Translations under genes and position numbers: made by a program
In this document: positions 56,997 to 63,995 of the stretch, piece by piece
How the letters are laid out: the number at the start of each line of letters is the position of its first letter
Numbering within the stretch: the stretch's first letter is position 1
Notes under the pieces: model-generated
What the model saw: the letters and a program-made list of their open reading frames with translations, nothing else
Database searches by the model: none
Told to the model about the DNA's origin: nothing
Assembly (NCBI RefSeq): GCF_004000255.1
Contig: NZ_RCIQ01000020.1
Span: 1 to 64,000 of the forward strand
From: Nioella ostreopsis
GTDB lineage: Bacteria > Pseudomonadota > Alphaproteobacteria > Rhodobacterales > Rhodobacteraceae
Reading direction: 5' to 3'
DNA: 64,000 nucleotides

Positions 56997-57827
56997 TCAG
57001 CACTGGCTCATGGGCCAGCCTGACGGAAGGATGCAGATCGCACGATCGTTCTGGATGTCGTCGTTGCGACCGTAGATCATGGCCATTCCCGGCGCGGGTG
57101 GCGAATACATGATCAGGCTGGCATCGGTCCTGAAACTGAGAGACCCCATCGAGGATGCAGCCGCGAGATAGCGCTGATCCGGCATCACGCTGATGCCAAA
57201 GGTCTGGATGTTCTGGATCTGACCATTTCTCACGATACCCGTAAACACGGTGTAGGCGCCGGGCTGGTAGTACATGCCCCCACTCGGAGAAAGCGGGGTG
57301 GAGTTGGCGGGTTGCGCTGCGAATTGGCCCATCTGCCGCGTGAATGTCCGCCATGGGTAGTAGGTGGTAATTGCGCCTCCGCCTCCACCTCCCCCGGTTG
57401 TCGCGCCGCCACCCGCCGTGCTGCCACCGTGACCGGAATAGCCCGATCCGCTGCCATAGTTCGAATTGGGGTTGGAACAATCCGCGGTATCCGTGCCCCA
57501 GGCGCAGTAGCCAAGCCCGTTCGGCTCGTCACAATCGCCATCATTGGTGTAGGGGCAGGGGTTCATCAGACCGCCGCCCGATGATCCTCCCCCGGCGGAT
57601 GAGCTGCCATAGCCGCCGCCGCTGCCGAAGTTGGAATTCGGGTTCGAACAGTCGGCGGTATCAGTGCCCCAGGCGCAATAGCCCAAGCCATTCGGCTCGT
57701 CGCAATCGCCGTCATTGGTATAAGGACAGGGGTTGTAAAGCTGCGCGTTGGCGGCTGTGCCAAGGCTCGCAAGGCCGACAAAAGCGCCGATGAAGAGAAC
57801 CGTCGTGACTTTCAGGGATTGGTGCAT
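56997..57827 (-). CDS. Secreted protein with duplicated LNR-like Cys modules
   Basis: 276 residues from ATG 57827, with a signal peptide ending ANAQL. Two 34-residue modules with the pattern NPCPYTNDGDCDEPNG, LGYC, GTDTADC are almost identical and are joined by Gly/Ser-rich linkers (GSGGGYGSSSAGGG). The Cys/Asp spacing with DGDCDEPNG resembles Lin12-Notch repeats, which bind calcium, but has four Cys rather than six. The C-terminal ~110 residues are beta-rich and unrecognised. It sits between the MoxR and VWA genes on the opposite strand. Confidence 0.7.
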   Translation of the reverse strand: MHQSLKVTTVLFIGAFVGLASLGTAANAQLYNPCPYTNDGDCDEPNGLGYCAWGTDTADCSNPNSNFGSGGGYGSSSAGGGSSGGGLMNPCPYTNDGDCDEPNGLGYCAWGTDTADCSNPNSNYGSGSGYSGHGGSTAGGGATTGGGGGGGAITTYYPWRTFTRQMGQFAAQPANSTPLSPSGGMYYQPGAYTVFTGIVRNGQIQNIQTFGISVMPDQRYLAAASSMGSLSFRTDASLIMYSPPAPGMAMIYGRNDDIQNDRAICILPSGWPMSQC

Positions 57828-58003
57828 GTGAGAATACTCCCGATATCGATTCCACGCTCGCCCAAAAGGCGGCAGAGCCATTCTTGAATGTATGATCATG
57901 TGTCAACTATGATCTGAATCAATCAATTGAGATGACCTAGGGGAAGCCACCCCGGCACCAACAAGCTCTTGACGGATCCGACCGGAGGAAATCTTCTGTC
58001 ACC

Positions 58004-59257
58004 ATGGCCGAACAGATCCCGTTGGAGCTGCCCGACAACCCGCAGCTGACCGCCAATATCACCCATTTCGCCCGCGCCTTGCGGGCGGGCGGCCTCAAGG
58101 CAGGCCCGGGACGCGTGCTGGATGCGGTGCGCGCGGTTGAGGTGGCGGGGTTCAGCGAGCGGGCGGATTTCTACCACGTACTGCAGGCCTGTTTCGTCAG
58201 CCGCCCGGAGGAGCGGGCGACCTTCGATCAGATCTTCCGGCTCTACTGGCGCGATCCGCGCTATATCGAACACATGATGGCGATGATGCTTCCCGCCATT
58301 CGCGGCGTGGCCGAGGACCGTCAGGCCAAACCGGCCGAAAAGCGCGCGGCAGAGGCCCTGCTGGACGGGGTGGACCGCGATCTGCCCGAAGGGGCCGAGC
58401 AGCAGGAAGAGGGCACCGAGATCGAGATCGACGCGACCTTGACCATGTCGCAGGAGGAACGGCTGCGCACGCTCGATTTCGAACAGATGAGCAATGCGGA
58501 AATGGCCGAGGCCAAACGGATCATCGCCGGGCTGTCGCTGCCGGTCAAACCCCTGCAAAGCCGCCGCACCATGGCGGCCAAACGCGGGCGTCTGCCCGAC
58601 TGGCGGCGCACCATGCGCAGCGCCATGCGGCAGGGGGGCGAGATCACCGGGTTCGACATGAAGGCGCGCCGCATCCGCTGGCCCAATCTGGTGGTGCTCT
58701 GCGATATCTCCGGCTCCATGTCCTCCTATAGCCGGGCCGTCCTGCATTTCCTCCATGCGGTGGCGAACCGGAAGGGGCAGGGATGGGCGAAGGTCCATGC
58801 GTTTACCTTTGGCACGCGGCTGACCAACATCACCCGCCACATGGGCGCGCGGGATGTAGATGCAGCACTTGCCGCCGCCGGGGCCGAAGCGCAGGATTGG
58901 GAGGGCGGCACGCGGATCGGCCAATGCCTGACCGCGTTCAACCGCGACTGGTCGCGCCGGGTGCTGGGGCAAGGGGCGGTGGTGCTGCTGATCACCGACG
59001 GTCTGGACCGGGATGATCCCGACGCACTGGCCGCGCAAATGGAGCGGCTGCATCTGTCGTCACGAAAACTCATCTGGCTGAACCCGCTGCTCAGATGGGA
59101 CGGGTTCGTGCCGAAGGCCGCCGGGATCAAGGCGATGCTGCCTCATGTGGACAGTTTTCGCGCAGGTCACAACATCGCCGCCCTGCAGGGGCTGGCCGAG
59201 GCGCTGTCGCGTCCCGACGACATGGGCGAAAAAGCCCGGTTGATGCGGATGTTGTGA
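58004..59257 (+). CDS. VWA-domain protein, CoxE family
   Basis: 417 residues, GGAGGAAA upstream of the ATG. An N-terminal helical region (ITHFARALRAGGLKAGPGRVLDAV ... RLYWRDPRY, with an acidic stretch GAEQQEEGTEIEID) precedes the VWA domain with the MIDAS motif VVLCDISGSMSSYSR, T in GGTRIGQCL and VVLLITDGLDRDD. CoxE-type proteins act with CoxD-type MoxR ATPases, such as the one at 55430, in metal-cofactor maturation. The client enzyme is not in the window. Confidence 0.88.
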   Translation: MAEQIPLELPDNPQLTANITHFARALRAGGLKAGPGRVLDAVRAVEVAGFSERADFYHVLQACFVSRPEERATFDQIFRLYWRDPRYIEHMMAMMLPAIRGVAEDRQAKPAEKRAAEALLDGVDRDLPEGAEQQEEGTEIEIDATLTMSQEERLRTLDFEQMSNAEMAEAKRIIAGLSLPVKPLQSRRTMAAKRGRLPDWRRTMRSAMRQGGEITGFDMKARRIRWPNLVVLCDISGSMSSYSRAVLHFLHAVANRKGQGWAKVHAFTFGTRLTNITRHMGARDVDAALAAAGAEAQDWEGGTRIGQCLTAFNRDWSRRVLGQGAVVLLITDGLDRDDPDALAAQMERLHLSSRKLIWLNPLLRWDGFVPKAAGIKAMLPHVDSFRAGHNIAALQGLAEALSRPDDMGEKARLMRML

Positions 59258-59308
59258 GTGTTTCGTGATTGACGCTGACACGGGGCAGGGCTAGACCATC
59301 CCCGCGTT

Positions 59309-59393
59309 GCCCGTGTGGCGGAATTGGTAGACGCAGCGGATTCAAAATCCGCCGCCGCAAGGCTTGCCGGTTCGAGTCCGGCCACGGGTACCA
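59309..59393 (+). tRNA. tRNA-Leu (CAA)
   Basis: 85 nt with encoded CCA. Acceptor GCCCGTG pairs with CACGGGT (one G-U). The anticodon arm GCGGA-TTCAAAA-TCCGC puts CAA at 59343-59345. A long variable arm (class II) is followed by T arm GCCGG-TTCGAGT-CCGGC. It abuts the integrated element. Confidence 0.95.
59369..59393 (+). other. Candidate attL within the tRNA-Leu 3' end
   Basis: A tyrosine integrase gene lies 191 bp beyond the tRNA, and composition shifts right after its CCA. The T-arm and 3' acceptor end are the usual crossover region for such integrases. The matching attR copy would lie beyond the window, so the exact core is inferred. Confidence 0.4.
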
Positions 59394-59532
59394 TTGAAAA
59401 TAAACGATTTTTCAGCCTCTTGCTTATAACTATTCCATAAATGTTCGGATTTTGTGTTTATTTTGTGCATACGGTTCGGCTTGTGATTCCTATCGTCCTT
59501 GCTGCGCTCATCCACAGTTGCCACTGAAAATG

Positions 59533-59556
59533 AAAACACCCCCTGTGACGGGGGTG
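59533..59556 (-). terminator. Intrinsic terminator of the integrase gene
   Basis: A 7-bp stem CACCCCC / GGGGGTG with a 6-nt loop; on the minus strand it is followed by TTTTC. It lies 28 nt after the integrase stop. Confidence 0.78.
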
Positions 59557-59584
59557 CCTGAGATATTGTTGGCTTTGTCAGCTT

Positions 59585-60718
59585 TTATGCGGCTTCGTCG
59601 TATGGGTCCCACTCGTCAACTGCCAGCTGAACAGCCTTGCTTTCTGCAAGATGGGCATATCGGGAAATCATCGCGGTGGTTTCGTGCCCCGTGATTTGCT
59701 TGATAACATCAAGCGGTTTACCGGCTTCCACAAGTTCAGTCACTTTGGTGTGGCGCATATAGTGCGGCGTGTAGATGGCCTTCAGCCCCGCAGTTTTGCA
59801 AAGGCGTTTGAACTGGCGGCTCAGGTCGTTGATATGGCCGGTCTTGGTATCGGCGGCAAACACGAAACCGGCGTCTGTTCCCCTGGCTTCTTGCAACGCG
59901 CGCAGCGCATCCAGGGCAATCTGGGGCAGGGGTTGTTCGCGCTCGCCGGTCTTTGTGTGTGGCAAGTGAACACGCTTTTGATGCCAGCGGATGTTTTCCC
60001 ACTGAATCGTCAAGATTTCCCGGTGGCGCATTCCCGTGCCAAATCCAATCAACAGGAACAGATGCAACATCGGGTGTTGGCCCGGTTGCTGGGCAGCTTC
60101 AAGCAAAGCTTTCTGCTCAGCCCGGGAAATCCGGTCCCGCTGCTTGAAATTTTCTTTGTAGTTGCTGCGCACATAAGGTTGGCTGTGAATCCAGCTCTGT
60201 TCCTGGGCGTGGCGGTAGAAATGGTTCAGGGTAGCCATCACGCGGTTCACGGTGCCGGTGGTCAGCCCGTTCTTGCGCAGGCTTGAACGGAACTCGTTCA
60301 CAGCCAAGGTGTTCAGCCTCGCCATCACCTTACTTCCCAAGTTGGGCAGGATGTGGATGCGGAAATGGTGTTCCTTGGCTTTGATATTCTTGCCGTCGTG
60401 GTGGTGCAGATGGTCCATATACATCGGCACCGCCTCGTTCAGGGTCATCTCAGATTCTGCCCCACCGTCGTGCTTCAGTTCGTGCTCACGCTCCTTGGTT
60501 GCGCGATACTGCGCGGCCTCGCGGATTGCATCCGTCAGGTTCATCGTGGCATCGGTCCCCAGTTTGTGCTGATAGCGTTCGCCATCAAGCGTAAAGCTGG
60601 CGTGGAATGTAATGCCGGATTTGTTACGGGTGGCCCGCAGGTTGCTGCCGTAGGCGGATTGGCCCACTGCAAGGTTCTTCAAGTCTTTTGAGGTCAGTTT
60701 GTTGCTGGTCTTCGCCAT
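59585..60718 (-). CDS. Tyrosine integrase
   Basis: 377 residues from ATG 60718 (AAGGAAC upstream). An N-terminal arm-binding region and SAM-like core-binding domain (~70-180) precede the catalytic domain with Arg in GFGTGMRHREIL, Lys in LPHTKTGE, HxxR in HYMRHTKVTEL, His in ITGHETT and the nucleophile Tyr in MISRYAHL. All five catalytic positions are intact. It should integrate the element at the adjacent tRNA-Leu. It points back toward the tRNA, the usual arrangement. Confidence 0.93.
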   Translation of the reverse strand: MAKTSNKLTSKDLKNLAVGQSAYGSNLRATRNKSGITFHASFTLDGERYQHKLGTDATMNLTDAIREAAQYRATKEREHELKHDGGAESEMTLNEAVPMYMDHLHHHDGKNIKAKEHHFRIHILPNLGSKVMARLNTLAVNEFRSSLRKNGLTTGTVNRVMATLNHFYRHAQEQSWIHSQPYVRSNYKENFKQRDRISRAEQKALLEAAQQPGQHPMLHLFLLIGFGTGMRHREILTIQWENIRWHQKRVHLPHTKTGEREQPLPQIALDALRALQEARGTDAGFVFAADTKTGHINDLSRQFKRLCKTAGLKAIYTPHYMRHTKVTELVEAGKPLDVIKQITGHETTAMISRYAHLAESKAVQLAVDEWDPYDEAA

Positions 60719-61173
60719 AGATGTTCCTTCTACTGTTTCAGGGTGGGCGGTTAATAAGTATCTGATAATAATTCAGTTTTTCGCTCACCGGGTTGGTGGC
60801 AATGTACTGGCAAATCCGCAAGCCTGCAGTCAAACGGTTTCTCGCACGGGGTTTTGGGAAAATTTGCCCACAGCGAAACCTGTGTCGTATCAGTGCCTTG
60901 GCTGGCAACGGGTTCGCAGGATTTTGGTAAACTTGCAGATTAACTCGGAAAATCCCTTGATTTAATCTGAAACATTCTTTGCCAAATGCGAATCACTTAC
61001 GCGGCAAGCCGATGCTCGGTCACCAGTGCGCAGCCAATGTGTTCATAAGGGTATACCCTTATGATTGCATCTGGTAGCCCAGAATGCCGGGTGAAAGTGT
61101 GTCCATAAGGGATGGATTCTCTATATGAATACATTATATATGATTAACCCCCTTACGAACACAGGAACACCAC
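60719..61173. other. 455-bp divergent region between the two recombinase genes
   Basis: No gene is visible. The integrase side (60740-60785) is AT-rich and likely holds its promoter. The right third carries the repeated GTGTNCATAAGGG motif and an AT-rich stretch (61120-61145) suited to a promoter for the serine recombinase. Confidence 0.5.
61039..61162. repeat. res-like site: three GTGTNCNTAAGGG motifs and a 22-bp palindrome
   Basis: Motif copies are GTGTTCATAAGGG (61039-61051, plus), GTGTCCATAAGGG (61099-61111, plus) and GTGTTCGTAAGGG (61162-61150, minus). The first is part of a perfect 22-bp palindrome (61043-61064) with half-site TCATAAGGGTA and an AT centre, as in a resolvase crossover site. 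The other two face each other across 38 bp. The set lies directly upstream of the serine recombinase, like a three-subsite res region or an operator array. Confidence 0.65.
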
Positions 61174-61815
61174 TTGGCACACACCATTTTCTACGCCCGC
61201 GTATCCACAGCCGAACAAACCCTTGAACATCAGGTCGCCCAAGCGGAACGCGCAGGCTTCGTGATTGATGAAGTGGTGGCCGATAAGGGGGTATCTGGTG
61301 TGGCTACCCGGCTGTGCGAACGGCCAGAAGGCAAACGGCTCTATGATAAGCTGCGTTCAGGCGATGTGCTTGTGGTGCGCTGGGTGGATAGGCTTGGGCG
61401 TAGCTACACCGATGTAACGGAAGTCATCCGCGAATTTATGGCTCGGGGCGTCATCATCAAAACTGTCATCAACGGGATGGTGTTTGATGGAGCCACCACC
61501 GATGCGATGCAGATGGCCGTTCGGGATGCGCTGATTTCGTTTTTGGCGGCCACGGCTCAGGCGCAAGCGGAAGCCACCCGTGAAGCCCAGAAAGCCGGTA
61601 TCGCCCACGCCAAGGGCCGTCAGGGCAAGTATCGTGGCCGCAAGCCCAGCTACACTCGCGAACAGATTGAACAGCTGGAAAGCCTTCCCGCCGGGATGAA
61701 CACTACCGATGCCGCTCGCGCTACCGGGCTTTCGCGCCAAACAGTGTTGCGAATTCGTGCTAATCCCATCGCAGCCTACGCCCGTGTCGCAAAGTGGGAA
61801 GTTGAGCAAAGCTAA
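61174..61815 (+). CDS. Serine recombinase (resolvase/invertase family)
   Basis: 213 residues with a TTG start at 61174 (ACAGGAAC upstream). The catalytic Ser is in FYARVSTAEQT; arginines lie in VVRWVDRLGRSYTDV, and the C-terminal helix-turn-helix reads TTDAARATGLSRQTVLRI. The length and the missing large C-terminal domain place it among small resolvase/invertase enzymes. It is preceded by res-like repeats, so it may resolve element dimers and repress its own promoter. The minus-strand terminator of the small RNA lies at its 3' end. Confidence 0.92.
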   Translation: MAHTIFYARVSTAEQTLEHQVAQAERAGFVIDEVVADKGVSGVATRLCERPEGKRLYDKLRSGDVLVVRWVDRLGRSYTDVTEVIREFMARGVIIKTVINGMVFDGATTDAMQMAVRDALISFLAATAQAQAEATREAQKAGIAHAKGRQGKYRGRKPSYTREQIEQLESLPAGMNTTDAARATGLSRQTVLRIRANPIAAYARVAKWEVEQS

Positions 61816-61924
61816 AAAGAACCACACCAGATGGGGGTCTGGTGTGGTTCAAGTACTTGAAGGCGTAGAGCCGGGCAGTACTCCGGCAACCACGAAGGGT
61901 TAAAGCAGAACCACCTCCAAGGTG
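61812..61924 (-). ncRNA. Candidate small RNA A
   Basis: About 113 nt predicted on the minus strand from a -10 at 61931-61936 to the terminator U tract. It contains hairpin GCCGG-AGTACTGC-CCGGC (61887-61870) with a self-complementary AGTACT loop, and a 13-bp terminator stem. Against copy B the closing pair of the first hairpin changes G-C to A-U, and a terminator-stem pair changes A-U to G-C, with both partners changed each time. The target is unknown. The same strand also has an open frame through it, so a coding origin is not excluded. Confidence 0.6.
61814..61850 (-). terminator. Intrinsic terminator of small RNA A
   Basis: A perfect 13-bp stem GAACCACACCAGA / TCTGGTGTGGTTC with a 6-nt loop and TTTTT on the minus strand. 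It is 3 nt from the convergent serine recombinase stop. Confidence 0.85.
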
Positions 61925-61930
61925 TGTGCA

Positions 61931-61959
61931 ACTAGAATCAGTTTTGATTGTCCGGTCAA
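61931..61959 (-). promoter_or_regulatory. Promoter of small RNA A
   Basis: On the minus strand TTGACC (61959-61954), a 17-bp spacer, then TCTAGT (61936-61931). It is identical in boxes and spacing to copy B. A TTTTGA/TCAAAA dyad overlaps the -35 and could be an operator. Confidence 0.5.
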
Positions 61960-62235
61960 AATTCTTTATGGATAGGTTGTTATCGTTTGGTACAGCAGGG
62001 TGGTGGTGTGGTGGTGAGATAGCCAGCTTTGGCATACTGTTAACAGTGGCAACTGCTTCCAGGCAAGCAGTGATAAACCGGCAAAGCAGATCAAAGGGCA
62101 TTTCGGTTTGCCCATCTTTCGTTATGATTTAGATTTTTGCATCACGCACGCCAGAGCCCAAATGGCTTGCAACCAGCTCGCAATCCCAACCACTGCCGCG
62201 AACAGTGTGAACTGGTTGATGAACTGCCACAGGCA

Positions 62236-62349
62236 TAAAAAAACCACGCCAGATGTGGGTCTGGCGTGGTTCAGTAGTTGAGGTAAGGCGAACACCGGGC
62301 AGTACTCCGGTAACTGCTTGGGTTGGAAGCAGTTTTGGTCCCCAAGGTG
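62236..62349 (-). ncRNA. Candidate small RNA B
   Basis: About 114 nt predicted on the minus strand. It contains an extra 5' hairpin AACTGCTT-N7-AAGCAGTT (62333-62311 region), then ACCGG-AGTACTGC-CCGGT with the same loop as RNA A, then a 12-bp terminator stem and seven U. The shared loop could let RNAs A and B pair with themselves or each other. No target is evident. Assignment rests on promoter, terminator and covariation only. Confidence 0.6.
62237..62271 (-). terminator. Intrinsic terminator of small RNA B
   Basis: A 12-bp perfect stem AACCACGCCAGA / TCTGGCGTGGTT, 6-nt loop, followed on the minus strand by a seven-base T run that starts at the foot of the stem. Confidence 0.87.
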
Positions 62350-62355
62350 TGTGTC

Positions 62356-62384
62356 ACTAGAATCAGTTTTGACTGCCCGGTCAA
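62356..62384 (-). promoter_or_regulatory. Promoter of small RNA B
   Basis: Minus strand TTGACC (62384-62379), 17-bp spacer, TCTAGT (62361-62356), with the same TTTTGA/TCAAAA dyad across the -35 as in copy A. Confidence 0.5.
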
Positions 62385-62531
62385 AAATTCTTATGGATAG
62401 GTCTTTATCTTTAGGTGCAGCAGGGTGGTGTGGCGCTCAGATATCCAACTTTGGCAAATCGTTCACGATGTTCACCGTCTCAAGACTCACTGTGATTACA
62501 CGGCACAGCAGGTCAAAGGGCCATAGGTGGA

Positions 62532-62854
62532 CGCATTGGCTCAGTAAGATGCCAGCAACTCGTCACCAGATGTGATGGTCATAGAACGGTCTCAAGTGAT
62601 TGTAATCACGGTATAACACCGGCTACCCCACCATCAAACACGGAAATTTAGTAAATGAAATCAACAAGATATTAAATGAAAAGTTTTCACCAAGGGCAAA
62701 AACCTGTTGCCAAGCGTGGGTCGGATTTGGTACCCCACAGCCAGCGAACGGGAACAGGATGAAAATGGCGGCAGGCATACGGATAAATCACATACCAGCA
62801 GGAACCACCAAAAATGGCCAGCCTGCATCGTGCAAAGCTAGCCACTCTAAATTT
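62532..62854. other. 323-bp AT-rich intergenic stretch
   Basis: Lies between repeat copy B and the interrupted gene. It includes GTGATT-GT-AATCAC (62595-62608) and an AT-rich run around 62650-62690 (AAATGAAATCAACAAGATAT). No gene is supported. Confidence 0.4.
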
Positions 62855-63199
62855 TCACCTTTTATTTTTGCCACGGCGCTTGTTGCGCTTTCTGCCCTGT
62901 TTCGGTGGCTGCTTTCTGCCATCATCACCACGCAGCTTGCTGTGTTCGCCATCCTTGATTTCCTGAAACAGCGGCTGGCCGCGTATCCATTCCCGCAGTT
63001 GTTAATCGGTTTGAATGCCAACAACGCTGGTAAGAAATTCACGGATTTCTGCTATCGGTTCCGGCAACGGGCTGCGAACCATCACGGGAACAGCCGCTTG
63101 CTGAAAGTATCGCCGCATCTTTCTGTGCAAACGGCTTGGGATGGGTTCACACCGAACGGGTTCAAGCTTGCCACGAAAGGCATCATAATCAATTTTCAT
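62855..63199 (-). pseudogene. Small gene interrupted by an in-frame TAA
   Basis: From ATG 63199 (AGGTGA upstream, overlapping the stop of the preceding gene) the frame gives 65 residues (MKIDYDAFRGKLEPVR ... SVVGIQTD), then TAA at 63004-63002. The same frame then stays open for 48 codons (QLREWIRGQPLFQEIKDG ... QGRKRNKRRGKNKR) to TGA at 62855. The second part has the basic tail of a nucleic-acid-binding protein. Either a nonsense mutation has split a 113-residue protein, or the 65-residue product is the real gene. No family is recognised. Confidence 0.5.
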
Positions 63200-63206
63200 A
63201 CGCTTT

Positions 63207-63995
63207 TCACCTGTAAACCTTTGAAGCTTTTTGCAGTGGGAGCAGCCGGAAATGCATCCGCCAAAATGCCAGCCGTTGATGGAAAAGGTTTTGCGTCTTC
63301 AACCACGCGTGTTCGGATGGGCTTTGCCAAAAATCGGTTGGCATCAATCCCTGCTGGCTCAAACTCGGTGGGTTCACTGCTTTACCAAGCGCAACACGGC
63401 ACGCAGATTCATCAATATAACCACCAAGTGAAATCCCCCATTCGGCTGGTTGAACCGCATCAAAAAGCATACCTGGCTTAGAGGTGTTACCACTAGAAAT
63501 GGGAGTAAGATTGCCACGCTGGCTGCCATCAAAACTGCCTCGCCAACTGATGATTTGTTTCAGTTCCCGCTCACTTGGTATGTAGTTTTCTGATTCAGTG
63601 AGTTTGTTGCAGGCGAGGAGGGCTTTGTGCGAAACAGAAAAATCACGGCACATCTCTGATGCGTAAAAAAGATTTGGGCTGTATGTGAGGTTTCTTAGTG
63701 TTCGCGTTTGGCCAGCTAGAACGGCATTTCGTTTCCGAACACACCTCTCACGCTCAATATTTGTTTTTGCTGTTGAGGGTTCGTATTTCTCCAAAATCTG
63801 TTGATAGGGGAAAACAAGTGGCTGGAAATCTTGGTGCGCATAGGTGAACCGTTCTGCTTTATCGCTGTAGTCAAGGGTCCACCAGAGAGGGGTGTTAGGG
63901 GTAAATTTCTCAACCAGAACTGAGCCATTTGTGGTGCCAATGTTGAACTTGCGAATGCCATCTACATCACGAATAACTTCCACAAGTTTATGCAT
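63207..63995 (-). CDS. Unrecognised island protein
   Basis: 262 residues from ATG 63995. The frame stays open to the window edge, so the gene may start further right. Composition is that of a soluble protein with several Trp and Tyr (TPLWWTLDYSDKAERFTYAHQ, LVFPYQQILEKYEPSTAK), a basic stretch (ERERCVRKRNAVLAGQTRTLR) and a basic C-terminus (RLAFWRMHFRLLPLQKASKVYR, quoted in part). No motif, signal or TM segment is seen. The next gene begins 7 nt after its stop, so the two are cotranscribed. Function unknown. Confidence 0.55.
   Translation of the reverse strand: MHKLVEVIRDVDGIRKFNIGTTNGSVLVEKFTPNTPLWWTLDYSDKAERFTYAHQDFQPLVFPYQQILEKYEPSTAKTNIERERCVRKRNAVLAGQTRTLRNLTYSPNLFYASEMCRDFSVSHKALLACNKLTESENYIPSERELKQIISWRGSFDGSQRGNLTPISSGNTSKPGMLFDAVQPAEWGISLGGYIDESACRVALGKAVNPPSLSQQGLMPTDFWQSPSEHAWLKTQNLFHQRLAFWRMHFRLLPLQKASKVYR

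Larger units (their letters stand above)
61811..62103. repeat. Tandem ~290-bp unit, copy A
   Basis: Aligns along its whole length with copy B (62234-62524), roughly two-thirds identical by eye, with the best-conserved block at 61919-61972. Contents in minus-strand order: a short conserved frame-like segment, promoter, small RNA, terminator. The period between copies is about 423 bp. Confidence 0.75.
62234..62524. repeat. Tandem ~290-bp unit, copy B
   Basis: Second copy of the unit described for 61811-62103, in the same orientation. Differences include small compensating indels (AAAATTCTTTATGG against AAAAATTCTTATGG) and paired changes in two stems. Confidence 0.75.

Noticed and set aside
61760-62101. 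113-codon minus-strand frame through repeat copy A
   Set aside because: It runs through a perfect terminator hairpin and into the convergent recombinase gene. The matching frame in copy B has a TGA and no start. Kept only as the alternative explanation for the conserved segment upstream of the small RNA.
61821-62280. CRISPR array
   Set aside because: There are only two long diverged units, with no short regular repeats or unique spacers and no cas genes.
61811-62524. Type III toxin-antitoxin RNA (ToxI-like) for the tandem repeats
   Set aside because: ToxI repeats are short (tens of bases), adjacent, and upstream of the toxin on the same transcript. Here the units are ~290 bp, each with its own promoter and terminator, and lie downstream of the cargo genes.
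62759-63481. 240-codon plus-strand frame in the island
   Set aside because: It overlaps two minus-strand genes whose spacing and Shine-Dalgarno fit each other. Its Shine-Dalgarno-like sequence is only 2 nt from the ATG. It remains a weaker alternative.
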